From NCBI GenBank assembly GCA_002315385.1, contig DCHZ01000004.1:1-41627 (forward strand): a stretch of DNA of 41,627 nucleotides, read 5' to 3'. The notes under the pieces are model-generated. The model made no database searches. It was given only the letters and a program-made list of their open reading frames with translations, and was not told the origin of the DNA. The stretch comes from Firmicutes bacterium UBA1739. Lineage in GTDB: Bacteria; Bacillota; Clostridia; Peptostreptococcales; Anaerovoracaceae. Each line of letters begins with the position of its first letter. Positions within the stretch are counted from its first letter, which is position 1. This document shows positions 24,615-33,840 of this stretch, one piece after another. Made by a program: the position numbers and the translations under genes.

Positions 24615-25391
24615 ATGAAAGTATACAAAAATATCCTTAAAGCTTTAGCCGTGCCGGCAGCAATACTGCTATTATGGTGGCTCATCTGCCGTACCGGAAT
24701 ATGGAGTTCATATGTGCTTCCCTCTCCGGGAAAAGTGTTTTTCACCCTTGTCAATATGCTGGGCAGCGGAGAATTGTCCACTCACATTTTAATCAGTCTG
24801 AGGCGGGTATGTATCGGTTTTTCCGTTTCATGCATTCTGACATTTATTCTGACGGTGGCGGCGGCTCTCTTCCCGAAAGCGGTTCCGTTTTACAGCCACC
24901 TGCTGAATGCTGTAAGACATATTCCTCCGATAAGCCTTATCCCGCTGTTTATACTGTGGTTCGGAATAGGTGAGCTTCCGAAAATTATTGTGATTGTCCT
25001 GGCATCGATTTTTCCGGTATTGCTTAATACCGAAAGCGGTATTTTCGGCTGTGACGAAGGCCTTATCGAAGTAGGGAAAATGCTGGGTTTTTCAAAATCC
25101 CGGATATTTTTCAGAATCATGCTTCCCAATGCGGCTCCCGGTATTCTGGTCGGCATTCGTCTGGGTCTCGGCTACGCATGGAGAGCAATAGTAGGCGCAG
25201 AAATGATTGCCGCCACCGCGGGTATCGGATATTTCATTCTTGATTCCCAGACTCTCTCCCGCACGGACAAGGTTATCGCCGGAATAATCGTCATCGGGCT
25301 CATAGGACTGATTACAGACCGGCTTTGCTTTCTTCTGGAAAAATATGCCTCACGAAACAGAGGCGGAAAAGTAAAAAACGGAGAAGTATAA
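24615..25391 (+). CDS. ABC transporter permease, nitrate/sulfonate/taurine type
   Basis: Membrane subunit of an SsuC/TauC/ThiX-like importer. 258 residues, about six membrane helices, with the coupling motif region GCDEGLIEVGKMLGFSKSRIFFRIMLPNAAPGI (about 144-177), typical of this family. The ribosome site AAGGA lies before the ATG. It is the first gene of a three-gene unit with the ATPase and lipoprotein below. The substrate could be a sulfonate, nitrate-like anion, pyrimidine or other small molecule; the sequence does not decide. Confidence 0.88.
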   Translation: MKVYKNILKALAVPAAILLLWWLICRTGIWSSYVLPSPGKVFFTLVNMLGSGELSTHILISLRRVCIGFSVSCILTFILTVAAALFPKAVPFYSHLLNAVRHIPPISLIPLFILWFGIGELPKIIVIVLASIFPVLLNTESGIFGCDEGLIEVGKMLGFSKSRIFFRIMLPNAAPGILVGIRLGLGYAWRAIVGAEMIAATAGIGYFILDSQTLSRTDKVIAGIIVIGLIGLITDRLCFLLEKYASRNRGGKVKNGEV

Positions 25392-25408
25392 TAGGAGAAG
25401 TATAATAT

Positions 25409-26125
25409 ATGAAGTATGAAATAAAAAATCTGACAAAAAATTTCATAATAAACGGCAGAACCCACGAAGTTATCAGAAATCTGAATCTTTCCGGAGATAC
25501 TGATGAAATTACCGTAATTCTGGGAAAAAGCGGCTGCGGGAAAACCACACTTCTTAAAATTCTCTGCGGGCTTGAATCTCATGATTCCGGAGAGCTGATT
25601 TTTCCGAAAGGGAAAAATCTCAGCATGGTATTTCAGGAGCCTCGACTCATGCCCTGGCTGAATACATTTAAAAACATCACTCTCGGGCTTGAAAAATCCG
25701 ATATTGATAAAAATAAGATTCTTTCTCTTATTGAACTCGTCGGACTCAAAGGCTTTGAAGAAGCCTTTCCCTCTCAGCTGTCCGGAGGAATGCAGCACCG
25801 GGCTGCGCTTGCCAGAGCTCTTGCCTGCGAACCCGAAATGATTCTTATGGACGAACCTTTCTCCGCTCTGGACTATTTTACCAGAGCAGCCATGCAGAAA
25901 GAGCTTTTGCTTATTCATGAAAAAACCCGCATGGGAGGTATTTTTGTGACACATAATATCGATGAAGCACTGTTACTGGGCGACCATATATGTATAATGG
26001 CCGACGGAAAAATTTCTCACGAAATTTTCCGTGAACCCTCCGAAGGTATGCGCGACCTTCTGGATGAAAAAACTATAGCGCTTAAACAGACTATTCTTTC
26101 AGAATTTGAACGTACGATTCAATAA
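25409..26125 (+). CDS. ABC transporter ATP-binding protein, nitrate/sulfonate/taurine type
   Basis: ATPase partner of the preceding permease. 238 residues with Walker A GKSGCGKTT (39-47), Q-loop FQEPRLMPW, signature LSGGMQHR, Walker B MILMDEPFSALD and the switch histidine in THNIDEA. All active residues are normal. The PRLMPW after the Q-loop is characteristic of the SsuB/TauB group. Confidence 0.93.
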   Translation: MKYEIKNLTKNFIINGRTHEVIRNLNLSGDTDEITVILGKSGCGKTTLLKILCGLESHDSGELIFPKGKNLSMVFQEPRLMPWLNTFKNITLGLEKSDIDKNKILSLIELVGLKGFEEAFPSQLSGGMQHRAALARALACEPEMILMDEPFSALDYFTRAAMQKELLLIHEKTRMGGIFVTHNIDEALLLGDHICIMADGKISHEIFREPSEGMRDLLDEKTIALKQTILSEFERTIQ

Positions 26126-26156
26126 AAACCAAGGATTTCCAAAGGAGGATATCAAA

Positions 26157-27119
26157 ATGAAAAAAATTATTGCTCTTGCATTATCCGTTGTTATGATTCT
26201 GGCTCTGGCAGGCTGCGGCTCATCAGAAACCGATGAAGCTCAGAATTCTTTTACTGTGGATAAAGTAACTATGACTTATGTAAAAGCCCCTTTAAATGTC
26301 CCTTCGATTGTTGAGAAAGCACAGAAAAGCTTTGAGAATGCTTTCGGTGAGCTGGGACTCGGCTTCAATTATTCCGAACTCACCAGCGGTGCGGACCAGA
26401 CTGCCGCTCTCGCTTCCGGGGATATTCAGATTCTTAATGCCGTAGGCGGAACCTCGGTAATTCTGTCAGCCGCAAACGGTGCCGACATTAAAATCATCAG
26501 TATGTACAGTACTTCTCCGAAAGCCTTTGCAATTTACTCAAAGGATTCCGAAATTAATTCACCGGAGGATTTGAAGGGAAAGACTGTTGCCGGGCCTAAA
26601 GGAACTATTCTTCACGAGCTGCTGTCCGCATATCTTGCAACTGCGGATATGACTGCTGATGATGTAAACTTTGTTTCAATGGATATTCCTTCCGCATTAT
26701 CGGCGCTGGAAAGCGGCAGTGCCGACTGCGCCCTTCTGGCAGGAGCCGCAGCATATAACTGTGCGGCTTCCGGAGCTCACCTGATAACTGACGGAGAGGG
26801 ACTTGTTGATGCCGCCATTTTTACAGCAACCACTCAGAAGTTCTATGACAGCAACAGAAAAATCATAGATACCTTCCTTCGGGTTCAGAGCGAAACCCTC
26901 GATTATATTTCGGAAAACACGGACGAAGCATTAAAACTTACCGCAGAGGAAAACGGTCTGAATACCGCCGCGGCAAAAGAAATGTATCCATTGTATGACT
27001 TCCGTTCGGAAATAACCGGAGAGGATCTGGCGTCACTGCAGCAGACCGCCGATTTCATGCTGAACAGCGGGCTTATTGAAAATGCAGTGGATGTCAGCAC
27101 TCTGATTCTGAACAGATAA
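26157..27119 (+). CDS. Solute-binding lipoprotein of the nitrate/sulfonate/taurine-type importer
   Basis: Extracellular binding component, 320 residues. The ATG at 26157 is chosen over one at 26106 because AAAGGAGG (26141-26148) lies eight bases upstream and a lipoprotein signal follows (LALAGC, Cys20). The mature part is an SsuA/NMT1-like periplasmic-binding fold (SGADQTAALASGDIQIL, SPEDLKGKTVAGPKGTILHELL, SALESGSADCALLAG). Ligand unknown. Last gene of the transporter unit. Confidence 0.9.
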   Translation: MKKIIALALSVVMILALAGCGSSETDEAQNSFTVDKVTMTYVKAPLNVPSIVEKAQKSFENAFGELGLGFNYSELTSGADQTAALASGDIQILNAVGGTSVILSAANGADIKIISMYSTSPKAFAIYSKDSEINSPEDLKGKTVAGPKGTILHELLSAYLATADMTADDVNFVSMDIPSALSALESGSADCALLAGAAAYNCAASGAHLITDGEGLVDAAIFTATTQKFYDSNRKIIDTFLRVQSETLDYISENTDEALKLTAEENGLNTAAAKEMYPLYDFRSEITGEDLASLQQTADFMLNSGLIENAVDVSTLILNR

Positions 27120-27219
27120 CAGCGTCCGCGGCAGCTTCTGCCGGCTATATGGGGAGCCATACGGATTCACGTAAATACTCCGGATTTTCCGGCTTGAATT
27201 TCTGCGTTATCCAGGGCCC

Positions 27220-27231
27220 CCGTAATTACGG
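27220..27231. promoter_or_regulatory. 12-bp perfect palindrome before hydF
   Basis: CCGTAATTACGG, about 50 bases upstream of the hydF start. It could be an operator; no regulator is known for it here. Confidence 0.25.
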
Positions 27232-27277
27232 TGAACTTTATATTTAAAGCTTAAGTTTTTATTTTCAGGAGGATATT

Positions 27278-28483
27278 ATGGGATTAAATGATACCCCGGG
27301 TTCCGACAGAATCCACATCGGCTTCTTCGGCAGAAGAAATGCCGGAAAATCAAGTATTGTTAACGCAGTTACCGGGCAGGATGTAGCCGTTGTTTCCGAT
27401 AAAAAAGGCACCACCACCGATCCCGTAACAAAGGCCATGGAGCTTCTTCCCCTCGGCCCCGTACTTATTATTGATACACCGGGTTACGATGATGACGAGC
27501 AGACGCTGGGAGATTTGCGTATACGCAGAATGAAAAGAATTATGAACAAATCCGACATAGCAGTTCTGGTTATCGATGCCGCCGAAGGAATGAATCGGTA
27601 TGACAAAGAGCTCATTTCGATGTTCCGCGAAAAGGATATTCCATATCTTACGGTGTTCAACAAATGCGAGCTGCTTTCCGAAACCGTGCCGGAAACAGAC
27701 GGTATTTTTGTAAGTGCCACAACCGGCCTGGGAATTCACGAGCTGAAGGAAAAGCTTGGAGCCATGGCTCCCAAAGGCACCGAAAAGGTTCTGGTACGGG
27801 ATATGATTGCTCCGCAGGACCTCGTCATTCTGGTTACACCCATAGACGAATCCGCTCCCAAGGGCAGAATGATTCTTCCTCAGGTTCAGATGATAAGGGA
27901 TATTCTGGACGGCAGCGGAGCATGCCTTGTTGTAAAGGAAACAGAGCTTTCCGCCCTTCTTAATTCGCTGTCAGCGAAACCTGCCATGGTCATAACTGAC
28001 AGTCAGGTTTTTAAAACAGTTGCGGATATCGTTCCGGAGGATATTCCTCTGACATCTTTTTCGATTCTTCTTGCCAGATATAAAGGTTTTCTTGAAACAG
28101 CGGTGGACGGAATATCCGCCCTCAGAACATTAAAAAGCGGAGACAGAATTCTTATCGCCGAAGGCTGCACCCATCACAGACAGTGCAACGATATCGGAAC
28201 TGTGAAAATTCCGGGCTGGATAAGAGCCTTCACCGGCAACTCCGTACAGATTGATACCTGCTCCGGGGTTGAATTTCCCGAAGACCTCAGTCCGTATAAA
28301 GCGGTTCTTCACTGCGGCGGATGCATGCTTAATGAAAGAGAAGTAAAATTCAGAATGAAATGTGCTGCGGATCAGAAAGTTCCTTTCATAAACTACGGAA
28401 TTACCATAGCCTATATGCAGGGAATTCTGGAACGCTGCCTGAAAGTTTTTCCTGAGCTTTATGAAAGATATAAGAATCAGTAA
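27278..28483 (+). CDS. hydF: [FeFe]-hydrogenase maturation GTPase HydF
   Basis: Scaffold on which the 2Fe subcluster of the H-cluster is held before transfer to hydrogenase. 401 residues. An N-terminal GTPase domain (P-loop GRRNAGKS 18-25, GTTTDPV 44-50, DTPGYDD 66-72, NKCE 128-131) is followed by the dimerisation domain and the FeS domain. The FeS domain has the family motif C297-x-H299 and H345-C346-x-x-C349. AGGAGG precedes the ATG. Its partners HydE and HydG and the hydrogenase are not in the window, but its presence implies H2 metabolism. Confidence 0.95.
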   Translation: MGLNDTPGSDRIHIGFFGRRNAGKSSIVNAVTGQDVAVVSDKKGTTTDPVTKAMELLPLGPVLIIDTPGYDDDEQTLGDLRIRRMKRIMNKSDIAVLVIDAAEGMNRYDKELISMFREKDIPYLTVFNKCELLSETVPETDGIFVSATTGLGIHELKEKLGAMAPKGTEKVLVRDMIAPQDLVILVTPIDESAPKGRMILPQVQMIRDILDGSGACLVVKETELSALLNSLSAKPAMVITDSQVFKTVADIVPEDIPLTSFSILLARYKGFLETAVDGISALRTLKSGDRILIAEGCTHHRQCNDIGTVKIPGWIRAFTGNSVQIDTCSGVEFPEDLSPYKAVLHCGGCMLNEREVKFRMKCAADQKVPFINYGITIAYMQGILERCLKVFPELYERYKNQ

Positions 28484-28550
28484 TACTGCAATCTAAATGC
28501 AGCACCGTCTGCACTGAAACGGCCTGAGAATCAAATCTCGGCAAATCTGA

Positions 28551-28585
28551 AAAACTGCGGATAAACCTGATCTCCGCAGTTTTTT
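28551..28585. terminator. Bidirectional terminator between hydF and glpK
   Basis: AAAACTGCGGA (28551-28561) pairs with TCCGCAGTTTT (28573-28583), followed by T on the plus strand. The A-rich 5' side also gives a T-run on the minus strand. It serves the convergent hydF and glpK. Confidence 0.8.
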
Positions 28586-28612
28586 CATTTTCATTAAATT
28601 AATAACTATGAT

Positions 28613-30091
28613 TTATCTTGTCAGCACTCTCGAAACGGCTGTTTTCCATTCCGCTCCGAGCTTCTTTGCTTTTTCCTCATCCATATGAGGCCTGAATTCC
28701 GTACCTGCCTTATGCATTGCCGCTATCTCGTCAAGTCCGGACCATACACCCACAGCCAGTCCTGCCAGATATGCCGCTCCCAGAGCAGTGGTTTCCGAGA
28801 CTGCCGAGCGCAGAATACCGATTCTCGAAATATCCGCCTGAAACTGCATCAGGAAACTGTCTTTTGACGCTCCTCCGTCCACTCGCATTGTGTCTACCCG
28901 GATTCCGCTCTCTTCTTCTATCGAATTCAGAAGCTCCATTGTCTGAAATCCCATGGATTCCACCGCCGCACGTACGATATGCTCCTGCGTGGTTCCCCTC
29001 GTCAGTCCCAGGATTGCACCTCTTGCATACATATCCCAATATGGTGCCCCGAGGCCCGTAAACGCAGGGACAAAATAAACCCCGCCGTTATCATCCAAAG
29101 ACGACGCAATTTTACCGGATTCTCCCGAATTTTTCAGAATTCTCAGGCCGTCCCTCAGCCATTGAATAACAGCCCCGCCTATGAACACGCTTCCCTCCAT
29201 CGCATAGTTTACTTTATCATTAAGTCCTATACCTATTGTTGTAAGCAGCCCTCCATCGGCGATTCTGCATTCTTCTCCCATATTCATAAGCAGAAAACAA
29301 CCGGTTCCATAGGTATTTTTTGCCTGACCTCTTTCAAAGCAGGCCTGACCGAACAGCGATGCCTGCTGATCTCCCGCCATTCCCGAAATCGGCACTTCGA
29401 CACCGTTCATATTATAGCTTCCGTATACCTCACTGCAGCTTCTTGCCTCCGGCAGCATAGCCTTTGGTATGTTAAAAATTTCCAGAAGCTCGTCGTCCCA
29501 TTTTAACTCTCTGATATTAAACAGCATTGTTCGGGATGCATTTGTATAATCCGTTACATGAACCTTGCCGCCGGTCAGCTTCCATACCAGCCAGGTATCG
29601 ACAGTTCCGAAAATCAGATCTCCTCTTTCGGCTTTTTCTCTTGCGCCTTCCACATTGTCCAGTATCCATCGTATCTTGCTTGCCGAAAAGTATGCATCTA
29701 TTTTAAGACCTGTCTTTTCTCTGATTGTATCTTCAAGTCCGCGACTCTTTATTTCCTCACAGAAATCCGCGGTTCTTCTGCACTGCCATACAATAGCATT
29801 ATATACAGGTTTTCCGGTATTCTTATCCCAGACAACGGTAGTTTCTCTCTGATTTGTAATTCCTATCCCGGCAATTTCTTCCGCTTTTATGCCTGCAGCT
29901 TCAACTGCTTCATGAAGCACCTGCCTCTGGGCTTTAAAAATTTCCTCGGCATCATGTTCCACGTATCCCGGCTTTGGAAATATCTGAGTAAACTCCTTCT
30001 GACTTATTCCCAGTATATTCTGCTCCCGGTCAAAAATAATCGCTCTTGTACTTGTAGTACCCTCATCCAGAGCCGCTATATATTTCTTCAT
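28613..30091 (-). CDS. glpK: Glycerol kinase
   Basis: Phosphorylates glycerol to sn-glycerol 3-phosphate. 492 residues, normal length, FGGY family. The N-terminal phosphate loop is DEGTTSTRAIIFD, followed by GITNQRETTVVWD and AIVWQCRRT. The C-terminal ATP-site segment reads MRVDGGASKDSFLMQFQADI. No glpF or glpD neighbour is present. GGAG precedes the ATG. It lies 33 bases after cysK on the same strand. Confidence 0.96.
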   Translation of the reverse strand: MKKYIAALDEGTTSTRAIIFDREQNILGISQKEFTQIFPKPGYVEHDAEEIFKAQRQVLHEAVEAAGIKAEEIAGIGITNQRETTVVWDKNTGKPVYNAIVWQCRRTADFCEEIKSRGLEDTIREKTGLKIDAYFSASKIRWILDNVEGAREKAERGDLIFGTVDTWLVWKLTGGKVHVTDYTNASRTMLFNIRELKWDDELLEIFNIPKAMLPEARSCSEVYGSYNMNGVEVPISGMAGDQQASLFGQACFERGQAKNTYGTGCFLLMNMGEECRIADGGLLTTIGIGLNDKVNYAMEGSVFIGGAVIQWLRDGLRILKNSGESGKIASSLDDNGGVYFVPAFTGLGAPYWDMYARGAILGLTRGTTQEHIVRAAVESMGFQTMELLNSIEEESGIRVDTMRVDGGASKDSFLMQFQADISRIGILRSAVSETTALGAAYLAGLAVGVWSGLDEIAAMHKAGTEFRPHMDEEKAKKLGAEWKTAVSRVLTR

Positions 30092-30124
30092 CGTTTTTTC
30101 TCCAATTGTATATTTATTCTCTTT

Positions 30125-31051
30125 TTATTTAAACATCGGTGTTGAAAGATATCTTTCTCCTGTATCAGGCAGCAGAGCAACTATTGTTTTCCCTTTGTTT
30201 TCTTCCCGCCCGGCAAGCTCAAAGGCCGCATGAAGGGCCGCACCGGAAGTAATCCCTACCAGAATACCTTCCTTATGAGCCATCATTACACCCATCCGAT
30301 ATGCATCATCTTCTTTGACCCGGATAATTTCATCATAAATGTCTGTATTCAATGCCTCCGGCACAAAGTTCGCTCCTATTCCCATCAGACCGTGAGAGCC
30401 TGCTTTTCCCTCTGAAAGCAGCGGGGATTTATCCGGCTCCACAGCCACAACTCTGATTTTCGGATTTTTTTCCTTCAGATATTCTCCGACTCCCGAAATC
30501 GTCCCTCCCGTGCCGACTCCGGCCACAAAAATATCTACTCTTCCGTCGGTATCTTCCCAGATTTCCGGTCCCGTAGTTCTTTTATGCGCTGCCGGATTTG
30601 CGGGGTTCTCAAACTGACCTGCAATTATACTTCCCGGGATCTGTGCTTTCAGCTCTTCGGCCTTTGCAACGGAACCGCTCATTCCCAGCTTTCCTTCGGT
30701 TAGAATAATTTCGGCTCCGTAAGCTTTGAGAAGATTTATTCTTTCCACACTCATTGAATCAGGCATGGTCAGAACCACTTTATATCCTTTTGAAGCCGCC
30801 ACAGCCGCCAGACCTATGCCGGTATTTCCGCTGGTGGGTTCAATTATAGTTGCACCCGGCTTAAGCAGACCTTTTTCCTCCGCATCTTCTATCATAGCCA
30901 GACCCACTCGGTCCTTTGCACTGCCTGCAGGATTAAAATACTCAAGCTTTGCAAGAATTTCAGCCTCCGCCTTCAGCTCTTTTTCAATGTTGCACACCTC
31001 AACAAGAGGAGTTCTTCCTATTAATTCACTTACGCTCTTATATACTTTCAT
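30125..31051 (-). CDS. cysK: Cysteine synthase A (O-acetylserine sulfhydrylase)
   Basis: PLP enzyme making cysteine from O-acetylserine and sulfide. 308 residues. The PLP lysine is K46 in NPAGSAKDRV, the substrate loop is TSGNTGIGLA (SGNTG 74-78), and the glycine-rich phosphate site is GVGTGGTISGVG. Length and motifs fit CysK rather than CysM. It lies between the DUF815 gene and glpK with short gaps, so the three may form one transcript despite unrelated jobs. Confidence 0.95.
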   Translation of the reverse strand: MKVYKSVSELIGRTPLVEVCNIEKELKAEAEILAKLEYFNPAGSAKDRVGLAMIEDAEEKGLLKPGATIIEPTSGNTGIGLAAVAASKGYKVVLTMPDSMSVERINLLKAYGAEIILTEGKLGMSGSVAKAEELKAQIPGSIIAGQFENPANPAAHKRTTGPEIWEDTDGRVDIFVAGVGTGGTISGVGEYLKEKNPKIRVVAVEPDKSPLLSEGKAGSHGLMGIGANFVPEALNTDIYDEIIRVKEDDAYRMGVMMAHKEGILVGITSGAALHAAFELAGREENKGKTIVALLPDTGERYLSTPMFK

Positions 31052-31088
31052 TTTTCTTCCTTTCCATTATTCAATATAATATTACCGG

Positions 31089-32489
31089 TTAAAGGTCATC
31101 CGGCATGCTTCTCCCGGGCTCACCGCAGCTTCCCAGAAGATTATTAATAAACTGACGGGCGGTTCTGCCGGACAGATCTCCGTGCTTCATCTGCCAGGCA
31201 TTAGCCCGGAGCCGGAGCTCCTCCTCCGATAATTCTATCTGAGGATATTTTTCCGCAAGGCCCTTGACTATCCCGAAAAATTCCCGTGGATTAGGCTTGA
31301 GAAAACCAATGTTCAATCCGAATCTTCCGGACAGTGACAGTTTTTCCTGTACGGTGTCCGAACGATGAAGTTCATCCCTTGAAATATCCGAGCGGTCTGT
31401 CCAGGTTTCGCGAATGAGATGCTGACGGTTTGATGTGGCATATATCAGAACATTGTCGGGTTTCACCTCTAAACCGCCTTCAATTACCGCTTTAAGGTAC
31501 TTGTATTCAATTTCAAATTCTTCAAAAGATAAATCGTCCATAAAGATAATAAACCGGTAGTTGCGGTTTTTTACTTCGGAAATTATTCTCTGCAGATACC
31601 TGAACTCATGTTTATAGACCTCAATCATTCTCAGACCCCGGTCATAGTATTCATTGAGTATGGCTTTTACGCAGGTGGATTTCCCGGTTCCCGCATCTCC
31701 GAACAACAGAACGTTATTTGCTGTTTTTCCGGAAACAAAGGCTTCCGTGTTTTGCCTCAGAAGCTTTTTCTGCACTTCGTAGCCTATCAGATCCTCCAGA
31801 ACCATATCTCCGGTAGTTGTAACCGGTGTCAGAAGAGAAGCCTGTTCCCCGGATTCCGCTCCCGAAGTCTCTGCAGCTGCCGCATTAACCGTAGCCCCTG
31901 CAGACCCGGAATTTCCTGTGTTCAACCGGAAAGCTTTATTCAGGCCAATACTTCCCACACCGTACTGTCTGTAAAAATCCGTTACCACATTATAAATTTC
32001 CTCTGCGTCCTTTGCCTCCTCTATTTCCCGGCTCAGCAGTCTTACCTTGTCACTGACACTTTTGTTATATATTCTTTCTTTTTTTACAACGGCACTGTAA
32101 TTCTGAATCGTGGTAAAACAGTTTATCCCAAGTTTTTTTTCAATAGATTCAAAATCATAGTCAAATAACTGTCTGAAAACGGCAAAATCGCCTTTTGCAA
32201 AAGCCGTAACACTGCCGGGTTTTGCCCCGACTTTTTCGGAAACTAAAGTAAACGGATTCTCAGTCGTTGCCAGAAGAAATGCCAGATAATTATGCCATAA
32301 ATTACCGTCAAATCCGTATTTTGTTGAAATATCCAGCAGATTGTGAATCTGCTCATAAATCTCCGAAGTGATTTCTTCGGGGTCATATACCCCTTTATTA
32401 AATGCTTTGCATATTTCCGACAGTTCAAACAGAATGCTGTCCCTGCCGATGTTTCTGTATATAATTAATTTAGATGTCAGTCTGTGCAT
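31089..32489 (-). CDS. DUF815 AAA+ ATPase
   Basis: AAA+ protein of the DUF815 family. Counting from the longer possible start at 32516, the N-terminal 200 residues are family-specific. A low-complexity Ala/Ser/Gly/Thr linker covers about 200-228, and the ATPase follows with Walker A GDAGTGKS (273-280), Walker B IIFMDDLSFEEFE and the arginine-rich ATSNRQHLIRETW and HRSDTVQEKLSLSGRFG segments. It is widespread in Firmicutes but its role is not established. The ATG at 32489, preceded by GGTGGTGGG, is preferred to the one at 32516, which has no ribosome site; this is not certain. Confidence 0.88.
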   Translation of the reverse strand: MHRLTSKLIIYRNIGRDSILFELSEICKAFNKGVYDPEEITSEIYEQIHNLLDISTKYGFDGNLWHNYLAFLLATTENPFTLVSEKVGAKPGSVTAFAKGDFAVFRQLFDYDFESIEKKLGINCFTTIQNYSAVVKKERIYNKSVSDKVRLLSREIEEAKDAEEIYNVVTDFYRQYGVGSIGLNKAFRLNTGNSGSAGATVNAAAAETSGAESGEQASLLTPVTTTGDMVLEDLIGYEVQKKLLRQNTEAFVSGKTANNVLLFGDAGTGKSTCVKAILNEYYDRGLRMIEVYKHEFRYLQRIISEVKNRNYRFIIFMDDLSFEEFEIEYKYLKAVIEGGLEVKPDNVLIYATSNRQHLIRETWTDRSDISRDELHRSDTVQEKLSLSGRFGLNIGFLKPNPREFFGIVKGLAEKYPQIELSEEELRLRANAWQMKHGDLSGRTARQFINNLLGSCGEPGRSMPDDL

Positions 32490-32590
32490 ATTTCCCACCA
32501 CCAATCCAATATACATTTATTTTACATCAGACACATAAACTCCGCCAGTTTTTTTGGCTGAAAAAAAGGTAATTCCGTTGCAGATTATGT

Positions 32591-32623
32591 AAAAAATCCC
32601 CACGACGCGAAGCCGCAGGGATT
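32591..32623 (-). terminator. ilvC terminator
   Basis: On the minus strand an AATCCC..GGGATT stem extended by a GC-rich helix with a TTCG loop is followed by six T, just after the ilvC stop codon. Confidence 0.85.
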
Positions 32624-32641
32624 GTGAATAATTTCACGTAA

Positions 32642-33652
32642 TTAGTTATCAAGAAGCTTGTTTTCATTGTTCCAGCTGTAAAGCTTACGCAGTTCCGCGC
32701 CAACCTGTTCCAGCTGATGACCTGCTTCCTTTCTTCTTTTTGCATAGAATGTCGGGCAGCCTGTCTGGTTTTCAAGCAGCCAGTTCTTGGCAAATGTGCC
32801 ATCCTGGATGTCCTTCAGAACTCCTCTCATTACGTTTTTTGTATCCTCTGTAATAATTTTCGGCCCTGTCAGATAATCGCCGAATTCTGCTGTATTTGAA
32901 ATTGAATATCTCATACCCGCAAATCCGCTCTGGAAGATAAGGTCAACAATGAGCTTAACTTCATGAATACATTCAAAATAAGCACTTTCAGGTTCATATC
33001 CGGCTTCTACGAGTACCTCAAAGCCTGCCTTCATGAGAGCTGTAATACCGCCGCATAATACTGCCTGTTCACCGAAGAGGTCTGTTTCTGTTTCTTCTCT
33101 GAAAGTAGTCTGAAGTACGCCGGCTCTTGCACCACCGATAGCCAGTGCATATGCGAGGCCTATATCATGAGCTCTGCCTGTAGCATCCTGCTGAACGGCG
33201 ATAAGACACGGAACTCCTTTTCCTTCCTGATACTGGCTTCTTACGGTATGTCCCGGGCCCTTAGGAGCAATCATTACAACGTCTACATCAGCGGGAGGAA
33301 CGATCTGACCGAAGTGAATCGAAAATCCGTGAGCAAACATGAGCATATTTCCTGCTTCAAGGTTAGGTGCGATTTCTTCTTTGTATAATTTTGCCTGTTT
33401 TTCATCATTGATAAGAATCATTATTATGTCGGCTTTTTTTGCGGCTTCTGCTGCAGTATAAACCTCCAGTCCCTGAGCTTCCGCTTTTGCCCAGGATTTG
33501 CTTCCTTTGTAAAGACCTACGATTACATGTGCACCGGATTCTTTTGCATTCAGTGCATGTGCATGTCCCTGGCTTCCGTAACCGATAATTGCAATTGTCT
33601 TTCCTTCTAATAAAGCAAGATTACAATCTTCCTGATAATAAATTTTTGCCAT
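32642..33652 (-). CDS. ilvC: Ketol-acid reductoisomerase
   Basis: Converts acetolactate and acetohydroxybutyrate to dihydroxy acids, step 2 of valine/isoleucine synthesis. 336 residues, class I. NADPH-binding GYGSQG at 24-29 is followed by the KGSKSWAKAEAQGL region. The C-terminal knotted domain has the metal ligands in DLFGEQAVLCGG and ECIHEVKLIVD. It is the last ilv gene here and also has its own promoter. Confidence 0.97.
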   Translation of the reverse strand: MAKIYYQEDCNLALLEGKTIAIIGYGSQGHAHALNAKESGAHVIVGLYKGSKSWAKAEAQGLEVYTAAEAAKKADIIMILINDEKQAKLYKEEIAPNLEAGNMLMFAHGFSIHFGQIVPPADVDVVMIAPKGPGHTVRSQYQEGKGVPCLIAVQQDATGRAHDIGLAYALAIGGARAGVLQTTFREETETDLFGEQAVLCGGITALMKAGFEVLVEAGYEPESAYFECIHEVKLIVDLIFQSGFAGMRYSISNTAEFGDYLTGPKIITEDTKNVMRGVLKDIQDGTFAKNWLLENQTGCPTFYAKRRKEAGHQLEQVGAELRKLYSWNNENKLLDN

Positions 33653-33704
33653 TTCTTCTATTCCTCCATTATTTTCTCTGCGGAAAATTCGCCGCCTGCC
33701 GGCC

Positions 33705-33721
33705 GATAATACTTTATTATC
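33705..33721. promoter_or_regulatory. 17-bp palindrome in the ilvC leader
   Basis: GATAATA-CTT-TATTATC, perfect arms, inside the ilvC 5' leader about 55 bases downstream of the predicted start of transcription. It could be an operator or a small hairpin. Confidence 0.3.
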
Positions 33722-33773
33722 AATTTGGCAATGGACAGATTTTCGGCAGTTATTGTCTTTTGCGGTTAGTAAT

Positions 33774-33801
33774 ATTATAATACTTCAACATATTTTTGCA
33801 A
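33774..33801 (-). promoter_or_regulatory. ilvC promoter
   Basis: -35 TTGCAA (33796-33801) and -10 TATAAT (33774-33779), minus strand, 16-bp spacer. The leader is about 115 nt. Confidence 0.65.
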
Positions 33802-33814
33802 TATTCTGAAATAT
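33800..33814. promoter_or_regulatory. CodY-box-like site at the ilvC promoter
   Basis: Read on the minus strand, ATATTTCAGAATATT matches the CodY consensus (AATTTTCWGAAAATT) at 12 of 15 positions and touches the -35 box. CodY represses branched-chain amino acid genes in many Firmicutes. Whether this organism has CodY is not known from the window. Confidence 0.4.
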
Positions 33815-33840
33815 TTTTATAATAATTTCGATTTATCGGG

